Positions 38,201-46,679 of a stretch of 64,000 nt of DNA are shown piece by piece. The translations under genes and the position numbers were made by a program. This DNA comes from Parapristionchus giblindavisi (lineage: Eukaryota > Nematoda > Chromadorea > Rhabditida > Diplogasteridae). Below the pieces are notes generated by a model. It made no database searches, was not told the origin of the DNA, and saw only the letters and a program-made list of their open reading frames with translations. Each line of letters begins with the position of its first letter. Position 1 is the first letter of the stretch. The DNA is taken from contig CALSFV010000205.1 of assembly GCA_943737045.1 (NCBI GenBank), positions 1,132,001-1,196,000 of the forward strand, given 5' to 3'.

Positions 38201-38820
38201 TTATCGATAAAGTTTTCGGTATGAATCTCATGAAGTGTTTTTCTCCGCTAAACGATTATCGTCTTTTGGGTGTTCCAAAAATGCTCGGAATGAAGCCAAT
38301 TCGCCTCAGACCCACCATTCTCAAATGTACATGGACAGTGGGACATCATTCATCGACTCGGCGTACCGAGTCGAATGCATCTAATGCAGGTATCAGGTAC
38401 AAAGTGTTTGGTACTGGCTACTCTGATTGAAAGTTGACTGGTGAAACCCTTCTCCATTCCTTTTACAATTTCAAACGATTACCCTGATATTGAATGAATT
38501 GTTGATATTCTTTGCCATGGACCAAAGTTAGGAAACATATGAAGACAACATTCCGGGTAATTTTTGCACACCCTATGATTATGGAAACATTCACAAACCG
38601 CCTTTGACGATGAAAAGACGCGGGTGGTCTTCTGCTTGAATAATTTCGAACTTGAGGTCCTCCGTCATCCACTGGTAAGAAGCTGACTAACAATACTCCT
38701 ATCACTAAATACAAGAAGTGTGAATCATTCTTGATAAGACGATCGATCGAATAGCATGTACATAAACATATACATAAGGGGCAATTCTTATCAAGTTCGT
38801 TAATCGCGCACCTCTGTCAT
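23269..38820 (-). CDS. N-terminal beta-rich / C-terminal TKL-like protein kinase, paralogue B
   Basis: Same architecture as paralogue A. The probable start is ATG at 38,820 (MTE, donor GTGCGCG). About 25 bases upstream lies TTTTCTCAG, a likely trans-splice acceptor. Last exon 23269-23343 (ends DSTQT); penultimate exon 23737-23890. Kinase motifs are intact: GTLFKGS, VVLKDYK, HCDIKPDN near 24,500, KICDFGTAKDQ near 24,405, PWMAPEY near 24,250 and WSYGIVIWEM near 24,035. The exon holding RAVGFSEDKSS (near 27,330-27,375) is uninterrupted, unlike in copy C. The gene carries a 4,257-bp Ty3/gypsy element (27,653-31,909), antisense, starting 5 bp into the intron after the exon that ends about 31,915. 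No coding break was noticed in the exons inspected; whether this long intron is spliced is unknown. Confidence 0.65.
23485..23612. repeat. four copies of a palindromic GGGCCCGC motif
   Basis: TTGCGGGCCCGC or one-base variants occur at 23,487, 23,527, 23,557 and 23,597, mostly within TTGCGGGCCCGCAA. They are GC-rich islands in an AT-rich intron between the last two exons of kinase copy B, absent from A and C. Confidence 0.75.
25169..25655. repeat. fold-back element, ACCGGTAAAACGAGAT family (copy B)
   Basis: Left end ACCGGAAAAACGAGATAAAG and right end TTTATCTCGTTTTACCGGT are inverted, with arms that include a TTTTACGGTAAAAATAGG-like core. Kinase copy C has the same element at the same intron position (43,846-44,480); copy A has another palindrome there. 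Confidence 0.75.
26405..26590. repeat. dispersed repeat, about 180 bp, copy 2
   Basis: Counterpart of 22,636-22,815. It includes an 11-base C run at 26,448-26,458 and sits in an intron of kinase copy B next to the GGSLYGWKNF exon. Confidence 0.6.
27653..27895 (+). repeat. 5' LTR, 243 bp
   Basis: Begins TATTGTGTACGCTCC and ends GGACATAACA. It contains an AATAAA-like AATAAAG near 27,849. No difference from the 3' LTR was found on reading. Confidence 0.92.
28342..31512 (+). CDS. gag-pol polyprotein of Ty3/gypsy element (RNase H missing)
   Basis: A single 1,056-codon frame. Gag-like region to about residue 280; zinc knuckle CTHCGKKGHTDERC from residue 284; aspartic protease DTGSDLTLIS from residue 345; reverse transcriptase with YLDD at 629-632; integrase core with D736, D790 and E826 (35 residues between the last two, the classic DD35E spacing); a basic C-terminal integrase region near 880-950. 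After the RT motif HPKKVHALMKM (about residue 700) the protein passes within about 20 residues to ANIAKNPSKL and the integrase core. RNase H, the connection region and the HHCC-containing part of integrase, probably more than 200 residues, are therefore absent. The deletion keeps the frame. The upstream leader (27,896-28,341) holds a 67-bp duplication. Confidence 0.93.
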   Translation: MPGEVKPEVTMATVMEMFMKMQQDFMSKQEEQNKKNNEILEMLASRETVVVNGEIKSQVTQGPSIDAMEARIVDFDYDAEECTFDNWYDRYRDFFEYDAKHVDDCNKVRILLRHLSVKCNTLYRDHKAPDDVMKISFDDTIKALKALFGKKETDFELRVRFFKLSMAMNGSTDVMEFASEVNRLYQKGNLKDIKEDQMKITVFLAGLDLPQQKMMRTQLFNAVSQKADITFKELLERYSSLRALEHDVSVVQTKSANMVTVPEDDKGKNRKKPKTERSNANVECTHCGKKGHTDERCWLKHPEMRPKKNHWKNNSVQVKDCNQIEGNRVYVNVSMDGKQMECQLDTGSDLTLISEVDWKEMKNPKLVTAPCAVSCANGQGMKILGKFRSRMEYCGKECDAWVHVTPRPIRLVGNDVFFKLDLKRAFSDEDDETVIAHIKSGDYTTWVKDVFPEVCEPGLGKYNKSAAKLYLKPGVKPVFRNKRPVPYASQQVCDEEIDRLCDMGVISKVEHSEWAAPFLLVAKKNGAKRLCADFKTGLNDCLEDCTHPPKLPEDIFDSLNGGTVFSKIDFSDAYLQVEVDEEAKKLLVINTHRGLYQYRRLPFGVKPAPGIFQSIMDQMLTGMSRTVAYLDDVIVSGRTKEEHDENLVRVLERIRDSGFRIRLEKCAFGQKEVHFLGFVVNESGRYPHPKKVHALMKMQVPKNVAEGYANIAKNPSKLEPIKWLETSRPMERVHMDFAGPMNGRYYLIIVDVHSRWPEIITMERITADATVKALRDFVSRYGSPETIVSDNGTQFKSEKMRAFCMEYGINHMFSPPYHPQSNGQAERFVDTFKRSLLKMRGEGPEDENVQKFLMMYRCTPNNQLKMYTPAEIFLGRKMRCRLTLMSPREGEDRVVNKKETREFAEGDCVYYRDRDGPNHEKWTEAVVIRRKGNVMYEIQRLDGSLVTAHTNQLRRRWTEDCDPLSVLLESFNVPADNVVKCNVQVEPAKCNVTPFAADAVVTDVDSDAIVVPTNNVENNKKTIPKPTLVRPGSTRPTRVRQPPTRMNITSTSGQSY
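31667..31909 (+). repeat. 3' LTR, 243 bp
   Basis: Same sequence as the 5' LTR by eye, preceded by the purine tract GGCGGAGG and followed by the target duplication ATGAC. Confidence 0.92.
32491..32594. repeat. short palindromic MITE, AACCGTTTTCC ends
   Basis: AAAACCGTTTTCCGCGAAAAT is inverted as ATTTTCCCGGAAAACGGTT, with a GC-rich centre (GGAGGCG / CGCCTAC). It lies in an intron of kinase copy B. Confidence 0.7.
34098..34190. repeat. MITE, CACCCCGAG TIR family (copy B intron)
   Basis: Orthologous in position to 12,912-13,014 and 48,868-48,975, beside the same exon donor. The core GTGTGGCCAGAGCGGGGAG is present and the right end reads AGCTCGGGGTGTC. Confidence 0.6.
34434..34545. repeat. MITE, CACCCCGAG TIR family
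   Basis: Starts TTAAAGGCACACCCCGAG and ends with a diverged TACTCGAGG. The core GCGTTGCTAGAGCGGAGAG is of the family type. It lies in an intron of kinase copy B. Confidence 0.5.
34708..36089. mobile_element. 1.4-kb fold-back element with TTAA target duplication
   Basis: Left end GACGCCGGCTCAGTGAGATTC and right end GAATCTTACTGAGCCGCTGTC are inverted, each next to TTAA (34,704-34,707 and 36,090-36,093). Arms of about 500 bp are recognisable, for example GTCGATTAATTATAAGTATA and its complement. The ORFs of 64-136 aa that cross it are not protein-like. TTAA duplication is typical of piggyBac-type transposases (family knowledge), but none is encoded here. Confidence 0.75.
37352..37450. repeat. 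MITE, CACCCCGAG TIR family
   Basis: Core GACTCTCCGCTCTGGCCACAC with inverted AATGCGGAGAGC and a right end near CCTTTAA. It lies in an intron of kinase copy B. Confidence 0.45.
37754..37869. repeat. MITE, CACCCCGAG TIR family, same site as in copy A
   Basis: AAAACACACCCCGGGA is inverted as CTCGGGGTGTGCCTTTAA. It occupies the same intron site as 19,221-19,319 of copy A; copy C is empty there. Confidence 0.65.
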
Positions 38821-39586
38821 TTCGAAATATTGCGTTGAGCGGAAACTGAGAAAATTAAATTTACAATATTGACTGATGTATGCAGATTTGCAGATTTTCA
38901 CTGTTTCTTTGTCTTGTGTCATGGTTCGATCATGAGTGCGATTAATTTTTGCCTTATTTATCGTTTGTGTGGCGGTATCCATTGCGATTGTGGCTGAAAA
39001 GTAGATGAGACACGAGACAATAAAATAGATATCATGCCTTTACGGGGCACCATGTACTTGATTTATTAGCTTCCGGTAAAACAGCTCGGCTTACGATGGG
39101 TAGTAGCGCGTAGGCGGTTGCAAAAGAAGAGAGTGGCAAGTTGGCAGAAAGAAAAGTGTCAGAGCGGGCTATTGTGAAGTCGGATAGAATATTAGAGGCT
39201 ATCAGTGTACCTTTCTTTATTAGCTTTATTCGAGATCTATTCTTCAAAATCGTCCTATAAAAATTTATATGGTGCTGAAAAGGGCAGAGGAGAAAGAAGA
39301 AAAATTGTAAGGAATAATTGGGACATGTTTGTATTATAGTTCTGTAGATCTTTGTCATATAATTGCGGTTTTCCCCTATATCTTCGTCCCATAATACTCG
39401 TATTGAAATCATCCAAACATAATAGTTACATGTTCGTCGTATCGCGAATGATGCGGAAATCAACAGACATACTCTTAGAAGTGTCTATGTGTCGGAAACC
39501 TGTCAGTTTGCCCCTTTTCAGAAGTTTTAGAGAATTTCCTATTACAAGTTCTCTTCACAAAGTTTCAGGCAAAAGTGTCTGAAGCA
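38821..39586. promoter_or_regulatory. shared 5' region between kinase copy B and a chemoreceptor fragment
   Basis: This spacer separates two divergent starts, the kinase ATG at 38,820 (-) and an ATG at 39,587 (+). The corresponding 0.6 kb between 51,674 and 52,268 is clearly homologous, for example GTCATGGTTCGATCATGAG and ACTCTTAGAAGTGTCTA. A divergent promoter is an inference from layout; no defined motif was identified. Confidence 0.4.
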
Positions 39587-39947
39587 ATGACAATTACAGC
39601 GGTAGGCTTATATTTTATCATTTAAGAAGGCCGAAGGAAGAAGGAGGAGAAGGAAAAGAAGACTGTCGAGTTTTTTCTTGACTAAACTGGCCATGTCGAA
39701 CTATAGATCACGCCTCGCTGAATAAAAAAAAAATTTCTCTTAAAATGTAGCTGCTTTGTAATAAAAAAAACATACTACAGTACAGGACGATTTTGAAAAT
39801 GCACCGTTTCAGACATTATTCTGGATTTCCATTGGAATAGCGGATATATCTTTTACACCATCGCTGTTGGTCTCCTATAAATTGATGCGAACGAGACTTT
39901 TCAAAGAAAGCTATGTATATAGACTCACCTCCATCAACCAAATCGCT
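39587..39947 (+). pseudogene. 5' fragment of a serpentine chemoreceptor gene
   Basis: Exon 1 (39587-39601, MTITA, donor GTAGGC) and exon 2 (39786-39947, GACGATTTTG to AATCGCT, donor GTAGGT) match the first two exons of the intact gene at 52,269-54,570 in length and phase. Only the first membrane segment (FWISIGIADISF) is present. After 39,960 the sequence changes to LINE-derived repeat, so the remaining transmembrane exons are missing. It marks one end of the duplicated unit. Confidence 0.75.
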
Positions 39948-40991
39948 GTAGGTTTCTGTTTTTCAGTTTCAATTTTTATAGTTTGAGGTAATCAGCACTG
40001 GTGATGATATGTAATTGTCTAAAGTCTACAAGCTGCAATTGATACCATTGTAAAATGGTCGGATGAGTGGCAACTTCCACTCGCAGCACATAAATCTTAT
40101 TCACTGCACCTAGGTAGATTTAACCCTATGCCAAAATACATTATCGGAACAGCATCCCTAGAGCAGAAGGATTTGGTTAAGGATCTTTGCTTCCTCATTC
40201 AGAAGACCCTAACTCTCTCCGCCCATAGCAGACAAACCTCTTCAAAGGCGAAAACTGCATACCACATAATCCTTACAATTAGAGCTCTGCGCACCAAAAA
40301 ATGTAGCCATCCTTCTAAAAATATATTCAATCTATATTAGACCCATACATGAAAGTACATCTACAATATTTTAATGCCTACCTAAAAGGTGACAAAAAGA
40401 TCTTATAGTTAGAACGAGTACACAACTATTTTACTAGACGAGTATTCAAGCGTTGTTGCAGCGTGAGATTCAATGGCAAAAGTCTCACTTAGGAATAAAC
40501 AACTAAATGAAAATATTCTTAAAAAGCGTAGAGAAGAGATATCAAAGCTGCCATGAAAATTTATCAAAGGGAAATATAGAATCTCAAATTTAAAACCTCA
40601 CTACTTTCGCCCTTATATCACTCATAATGGTCTCAATTTCAACAACCCCGGCTCACGATTTCATAACAGGCATAATAGCTTCTTTCCTAGAGTGGCAAGG
40701 CTCCTAGTGCAACCGAAAACCCGGAATACTTTTATTTTCCGTGAGTTAAATTGACAAGATATAATATTTGCCTTATCCCGACTGCACCTTGCACCTTCTT
40801 CAACCTGCACGTATTATAGTTTTGTCATATGTCCATCTTCAATCATTCTATATAATTTAATTTATTTATCTCTTCTGTACCGTGTTTTCTTGTAAAACGC
40901 ATAAATTATTATTATGCAAAATTTTCAATAACATTGCTCAAATATGAGAGAGTATGCCGTTATCTCGTTTATTACATATGCATAAATTGGT
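39948..40991. repeat. LINE (CR1/jockey-like) remnant and spacer, copy 2
   Basis: Most of 40,015-40,980 matches 21,910-23,250 upstream of copy B, including TTTCCTAGAGTGGCAAGGC, which encodes the SFFPRVARLL motif. It is decayed and not open over any useful length. The fold-back element at 21,970 is absent here. Confidence 0.55.
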
Positions 40992-41300
40992 CTATGTTTG
41001 AGTAGAATCTTTCCAATTTGAATTACACGCAAATTCCCTCCATTTCCGATTTTCATCCAGCCATTCTTGCAATAAATGTTTTTAAATAGCAAAAAATACT
41101 AACAAAAATGAAGATATAACGATAAATATTTGTCACAGATTCCGCGTAAGGACAAAACCACCCCTACTTGGCCCTTTGTACAACTGCAGCATGGAAGCAA
41201 TGAATCGTGTGTGTAAGGACCACAACATTTTTACCATATCATTCTTGGTTTTGGGAGACTGTCCAACAAATTTTGGAAAAAAGATATGGACCTTCACGGG

Positions 41301-41440
41301 GAATTTCTTTACATTTTACCCTTTAATATTCAGACATGATTATTTTTTTAAACAATTATAAAATTCTTTTTTCGGAATTTCTTTACTTTTTACCCTTTAA
41401 TATTCAGACATGATTATTTTTTTAAACAATTATAAAATTT
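41301..41440. repeat. tandem duplication, about 70 bp twice
   Basis: GGAATTTCTTTAC through AACAATTATAAAATT occurs twice in a row, nearly identical (TTTAATATTCAGACATGATT in both). It lies in the last intron of kinase copy C. Confidence 0.8.
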
Positions 41441-41603
41441 GCTCCTAGCAAAGTGAAATACTAGATAGAGTCAATCTTATCAAGATTATCTAATCCTTGT
41501 GTTTCGATGGTCCTTATTTATCGTGCTTTGTTATCTACTCCCATTCGTTCTGTGCAGCTGGTTTTATCCTTACACGGAATACACGGAATGTAAGTGTTAT
41601 TTA

Positions 41604-42226
41604 CATGGGAATGGTCGGAACTCACATATCCCGATTTTCACGAAAGTTGCAGGGTTTACTAAATCGACTACGCTGATTCCAAATCAGCCATAAAAACCTG
41701 CGAAATGTTTTTCTGAAGCAAGTTATAGGCCTACGAAAGGCGATTTTTTGATATTTCAAGCGATTGTTCAGCTGATTTCCCCGCGCTATATGAATTTTAT
41801 CTCGCTATTCTCTTCTCTTCTCTTCTCTATCCATTCCTAGCTGCAGCATGGTTAAGTGGTATGATGTTTTGTTGGCTTTCCGGAGGCAACTGGTTCGATT
41901 CCCCGGCTGTGAACTTCTTTTACTGGTTCATGTGTGATTTTTTTTTATAAATTACAAAAGATCCCTCTGGAATACCAGCCAAACTTCGTAAAACTTGACC
42001 ACGCTGCAGCTGGGAGTGGAGAGAAAAGAGCATGCTCATGTTGCGTGGGAAAATCAGTTGAAAAATCGTTTGAAAAATCGAAAAATCGCTTTTTCGTCGT
42101 TCTATAACTCGCTTCAGAAAAACATTTCGCAGGTTTTTAAGGCTGATTTGGAATCAGCGTAGTCGATTTAGTAAACCCTGCAACTTTCGTGAAAATCGGG
42201 ATATGTGAGTTCCGACCATTCCCATG
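41604..42226. mobile_element. fold-back element, CATGGGAATGG ends, TTA target, tRNA-like centre
   Basis: CATGGGAATGGTCGGAACTC at 41,604 is inverted at 42,207-42,226. Both ends abut TTA (41,601-41,603 and 42,227-42,229), and arms of about 200 bp continue inwards. A tRNA-like module lies at 41,843-41,917. It is inserted in the last intron of kinase copy C; A and B lack it. No transposase frame. Confidence 0.8.
41843..41917 (+). repeat. tRNA-like module at the centre of a fold-back element
   Basis: A box GCATGGTTAAGTGGTATG and B box GGTTCGATTCC, in order and at tRNA spacing; flanks GCTGCAG / CTGTGAAC do not form a perfect acceptor stem. It is probably a captured tRNA or Pol III promoter relic and not a working tRNA. 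Confidence 0.5.
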
Positions 42227-43255
42227 TTAGAAAAAAAGAAGTAACCTGCTCTGTTGTATCTTCCAGTTCAGCATCAACATTCCCTAGATGCTCTAGAATT
42301 CGTTCAGAACTGATTCTATTCTCTTTATTCTTTGTCAAACATGCTTTTAATAAGTTCTCCAACGACAACAGGCTTTCAGTCCTAAGTGGCAGACCATTTC
42401 TGATAAGTGATCTTTTTCGAGTCTACAATGTTAAACAAAAACTATTATATTACCATACCCTTGTCCTATTAGATTGTAGAGTTGCTCTGATGGAATTCCA
42501 TCATAAGGTACACGAAGACATATCATTTCCCATATAACTATACCATATGACCATACGTCTATCTGAAAATATTCAATGAATTTTTTTTTGGGAACTTTTG
42601 GCTCTGGTCACACTCTACCACAGATTTAAAAAAAAATAATTAAAAAAAATATTTAGACACACTCTAATTACTATTTTAAACGTATACCTTGTTATCAAAT
42701 GGATCTCCTCGAATGTATTCAGGTGCCATCCATGGGGTTGAACCCTCTATCGATTTACTCAAGCTTAATGCATATTAACAGTTTTGAATAACTTCAAAGT
42801 TTCTAATGTTATGATCTGTATGAAAATGCCGAACAATCCAGCAACTTAGCAGAGATCTTGCGTAGTAAAATCAATGGCGATTAACTACTCTAACATTTCT
42901 TTTAAAACAGTACAGTAGTCACTAAATAAATGATATAAATTACCTCAGTGTTTGATCCTTTGCTGTTCCGAAATCACAAATCTTCACAGTTTTGTATGGC
43001 GCCAGAAGAATGCTGGAACATTTTTCGAAATAATTAAAATGTCATTATTTATGAGAAATACTTATCTGGTTTGATATCACAGTGTATTATTTTGACTGAA
43101 TGCAAATACCGAAGACCCTCCGCGATTTCTGTCGCTATTCGAGCAAATTCTGTTCGCTCTGTAATTTGGGGTTAAAATGGGAAAGCAACTCTTCTATAAC
43201 ATCGTACATAATAGAAGAGTTGATTTTTGAACCGTTTAATGATGTTAATGCCTCA

Positions 43256-43365
43256 TGCATCGTTCCATTTGTCTTACGTGGCTACGCCGTAACCTCCTCA
43301 GCCGCGTCGGACAAGCTGCGGAGGGGGACACGGCGTAGGCACGTAAGGCAAATGTAACGATGCAT
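43256..43365. repeat. short palindromic MITE, TGCATCGTT ends
   Basis: TGCATCGTTCCATTTGTC is inverted as GGCAAATGTAACGATGCA. The terminal sequence matches the 324-bp element at 58,565-58,888. It is inserted in an intron of kinase copy C; copies A and B lack it. Confidence 0.7.
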
Positions 43366-43845
43366 TACCTATAGGTTTTGCACTGCAACTACATTGGTTG
43401 ATGATCTTTCTCAGGGAAGTGTTACAATATTCGAGAACTGTCACGAGAACTCCGTCTAATTCTCCGATTCCACTGAACGAAATAAAGTAGATATAAGAAA
43501 GATAAAGGATGGTAGTAGGATAGGTTATGTATTCGTGTTCTAACAGCGTAACTTTGTATACAGCTTTTTTAAGTATGCAAATTTTTAATTACATCACAAT
43601 ATTTTAGACGAAAATTTCAAATTTGAATGATAACAATACTTCTAGAACTCACAAAAACTGAATAATATTAGGATGTTTGAGCCGTTTCAAGATCTCAGCC
43701 TCTCGCTCTGGTCCTCCTCGCTTGTACTCTTTTAATACCACATCAAACTGAACGGATCCTTTGAATAAAGTTCCCTGAAAATGTTAAATTATCAAGTGCC
43801 TCACATTTTTTAAATCAATTAACTTGTATTGTGTTTTCTAACTGT

Positions 43846-44480
43846 ACCGGTAAAACGAGATAAAGTGGGAAATCGATGTTAAAGCGTGACATTTTACGGT
43901 AAAAACAGGTAAACTGCTCTATCGTGGTGTGGAGCGTTGCTAAACGGTAGCATTCAAACAGCGCGCGCTTTCAATTTGATCAATTTGAATTGCTACCGTA
44001 CAATCATGGCGCGCCCCATCATTCCATCTGTCCTGGGTTCGATTCCCGGTCGTTTCACCGCATTCGCCTCACCAAGGCGCCCGAAAGGGGAATTGGTAGT
44101 GACTAGATCATGCGGTAAAGTAGGTCCGAAGATGAGATTAGGCCCTCCGGACTGAATTGGCCTTGAAATATCACTGGCCTAGCAGTGATAACCCGCAGGA
44201 CTTCGTGTGCCTTGAATAACGGGTTGTACCTTTACCTTTTTTTTTTTACCTTTTACCGTACAATGTCTCTACACAACGATCGGCGATGCTCGTTTTACTA
44301 ACATAGTGAATTTTTTAAGTGTAATTTGTTCATCAAATCGAAGCTGTGTGACCTAACTGAGCGATACATCATGTTTGGAGTATATTCAAACAGGCAAAAA
44401 TGCGCAAAAACCGTTTACCTATTTTTACCGTAAAATGCCACATAATGCTGCCGATTTCCCATTTTATTTCGTTTTACCGG
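43846..44480. repeat. fold-back element, ACCGGTAAAACGAGAT family (copy C), with SINE inside
   Basis: Same element and site as 25,169-25,655 in copy B, but enlarged by a SINE at 44,005-44,253. Ends are ACCGGTAAAACGAGATAAAG and GTTTTACCGGT. Confidence 0.75.
44005..44253 (+). mobile_element. tRNA-derived SINE, copy 2, 5'-truncated
   Basis: It begins within the tRNA-like head (CATGGCGCGCCCCATC) and keeps the B box GGTTCGATTCCCGG, the body and a TACC(T)n tail. The target duplication is TACCGTACAAT (43,994-44,004 and 44,254-44,264). Copy B at about 25,432-25,446 has one TACCGTACAAT and no SINE, an exact empty site. Confidence 0.88.
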
Positions 44481-46086
44481 TAATAGATATTTTTACAAAC
44501 TTGTCCGCCGTTATCAATTTCTGTCAAATTCCGGCCTAGATTGAACTTCAGGTACCTCGATAAATCGATCAATGGTAACTGAATAAAAATTACTTTGATT
44601 TTCAATTAGCATGAGATATTTTACCCGATCCTTTTCAGCAAGTTGTGATTCAAGTTCTTCAACAGTTTTCCTTGGCCGCTCCCATTCGATTATCTGAAGA
44701 AAAAAATGTCAAGTAAAGATGAAAACAGATAATTAAAAATTAACAACCTTCCACATCACAGACAATATCTTTCTTGTTGCTAGAGTCATACATTTTCTTT
44801 TATATAGTGGGTCAATTTTCGAAATAGGGTGGGCTGATTCACAAAATTCGTTATTTTCGCTTAAAACCGTCATTTTTAGCTTCCTTTTTTATCAAGTGGC
44901 ACAAAATGGGCCTTATATAGTGTCAATCCACGCACTACGAGGGTATGGAAATGTATGGTTAGAATATCTTTACATGCCACCCCGACAAAAGCGTTAAATG
45001 AAACAAATGGAGGAAATGAAACACAAGCGAATTTGGCCAGGAAGGATATTTACCTTCCACGTTTGATGTAACTCTATTAGAATCTTACATGAGCAGGTAT
45101 TCTGCAGCTCCATAGTTCTACGGTTTCATCAGTTTTCTCAACCGTAACTTTGCCATCTTCGGAAATGTCAGCAATGCGTTTTGATGAGTTAGGAGATAGA
45201 CTGGATATTAAAGAATATTGCCTGTAATATGGTAAGAAACAAACTTTGTTGATAGAGTTGAACATTCCAGAGTATCGATATTAATCATGATTATTGAATC
45301 GGAAGCGATACCACAAATAAAGTTCTTCCAACCGTACAAGGAACCTCCTGGTAAGACCTGTAATATACACTTTAAAAAATGATATATCATAGTTTGATTT
45401 TTATACAATGATCGTACAATAAACTCACGCAATGATTGTTATCGAAATTCACTTCTTTTGTATCGCATGAAGTCCCGAAATATCTTTTAATACTGAGAAC
45501 ATTGTCGATCCATTTCAGCAAAAACAGTCGTCCACTGAAATGTATCGCTACATTCACTTTTTTGAATGACAAATATATTTTAGTACCGGTGAACAATATA
45601 TTGATCAGCTGTTTTGATCTCATCCAAATCAACATTAAACTGTTTCCAACAAACTCCATTCTGTTCTTCTGTCGCACACAATGCGAATGTTGTATTATCT
45701 GTGTCCCATTTTCTCACGAATAAAGCATTTCTATTCGGTTCCATTAGATTTTCATCAATTGTAGATATCTGCAAAAAAAGAAATTGCAATTGAATAATTT
45801 GATCCGATGTAGAGTAATTAAATTACCTCTATGTTCGATTTTATGATTTGTTCAACGTCATTTACGATTTTCCATAACTGTGAAGTTGCCTGTAAATCGA
45901 TTTGGCAACAAAGAAAAAAAAATAGCGAACAAACCGATATAAAATAGACCGAATTTCCTATTTTGCCGATAATTCTCTCAAACGAATGAGCTTTCCTGAT
46001 TATAGTGCCTCTGAATATGCATCCATATTTTATAATTAAACAAGATACGAAATTGTCTCACTTGTCAAAGAGAAATACTGAGGATT

Positions 46087-46294
46087 CTCTGGTATTTTGC
46101 CACTTAAAGTCTACTTAAACTTTCCCACTTTAAGTAGACTTTAAGTAAACTTAAAGTGAGACGTAAGTCTACTTAAAGTGGTGTGGTATACTGTAATGCA
46201 TTTCGTCAAATGTTCTTTCACTTAAAGTTTACTTAAAGTCTACTTAAAGTCTGTGACGTAGTTTAAGTAGACTTTAAGTGGCAAAATACCAGAG
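46087..46294. mobile_element. 208-bp TIR element inside a coding exon of copy C
   Basis: Ends are CTCTGGTATTTTGCCACTTAAAG and its complement, and the interior is rich in AAGTCTACTTAAAG repeats. Comparison with B (reading gaggatttgtcttc on the + strand) shows an insertion with a 2-bp TT duplication. On the gene strand the ends read CTCTG/GTATTT and AATACCAG/AG. Relatives: 6,001-6,084 (truncated) and 56,580-57,142. Confidence 0.8.
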
Positions 46295-46535
46295 TTTGTC
46301 TTCACTGAAACCCACAGCGCGTTCTGAAACACATCAGAATTGCGATATGAAAGCATTTAAAGTCGCCGACGCTTCTTAAAGTTAAGGTAAGCATCGATCG
46401 ATAGTTAACTTCCTACAGAAACCCTGTGAACATTCAGAGTTTTCCACCTAAGACCACTTTTAAGGCACATCCAACCATATTCGATTTTCCGCTATATCCG
46501 CACTCTCTCGCAGACTAATAGGTCAGACTAATAGG

Positions 46536-46679
46536 TTGGTGAGAAGATCACGCGGTAAAGTAGGTCCGAAGAAGAGGTTAGGCCCTCCGGACTGAATTGG
46601 CCATGAAATTATCACTGGCCTAGTAGTGATCATCACCCGCAAGACTTCGTGCGCCTTGAGTAACGGGTTGTACCTTTTT
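46536..46679 (+). mobile_element. tRNA-derived SINE, copy 3, strongly truncated
   Basis: Only the 3' body is present (GCGGTAAAGTAGGTCCGAAG, TTAGGCCCTCCGGACTG, AACGGGTTGTACCTTTTT). It is more diverged than the other two copies. It lies in an intron of kinase copy C. Confidence 0.75.

Noticed and set aside
45195..45240. Apparent one-base frameshift in kinase copy C at the SPNSSKR exon
   Set aside because: The extra base lies before the true acceptor. With donor GTTTGT and acceptor ATATCCAG all three copies read through in the same phase.
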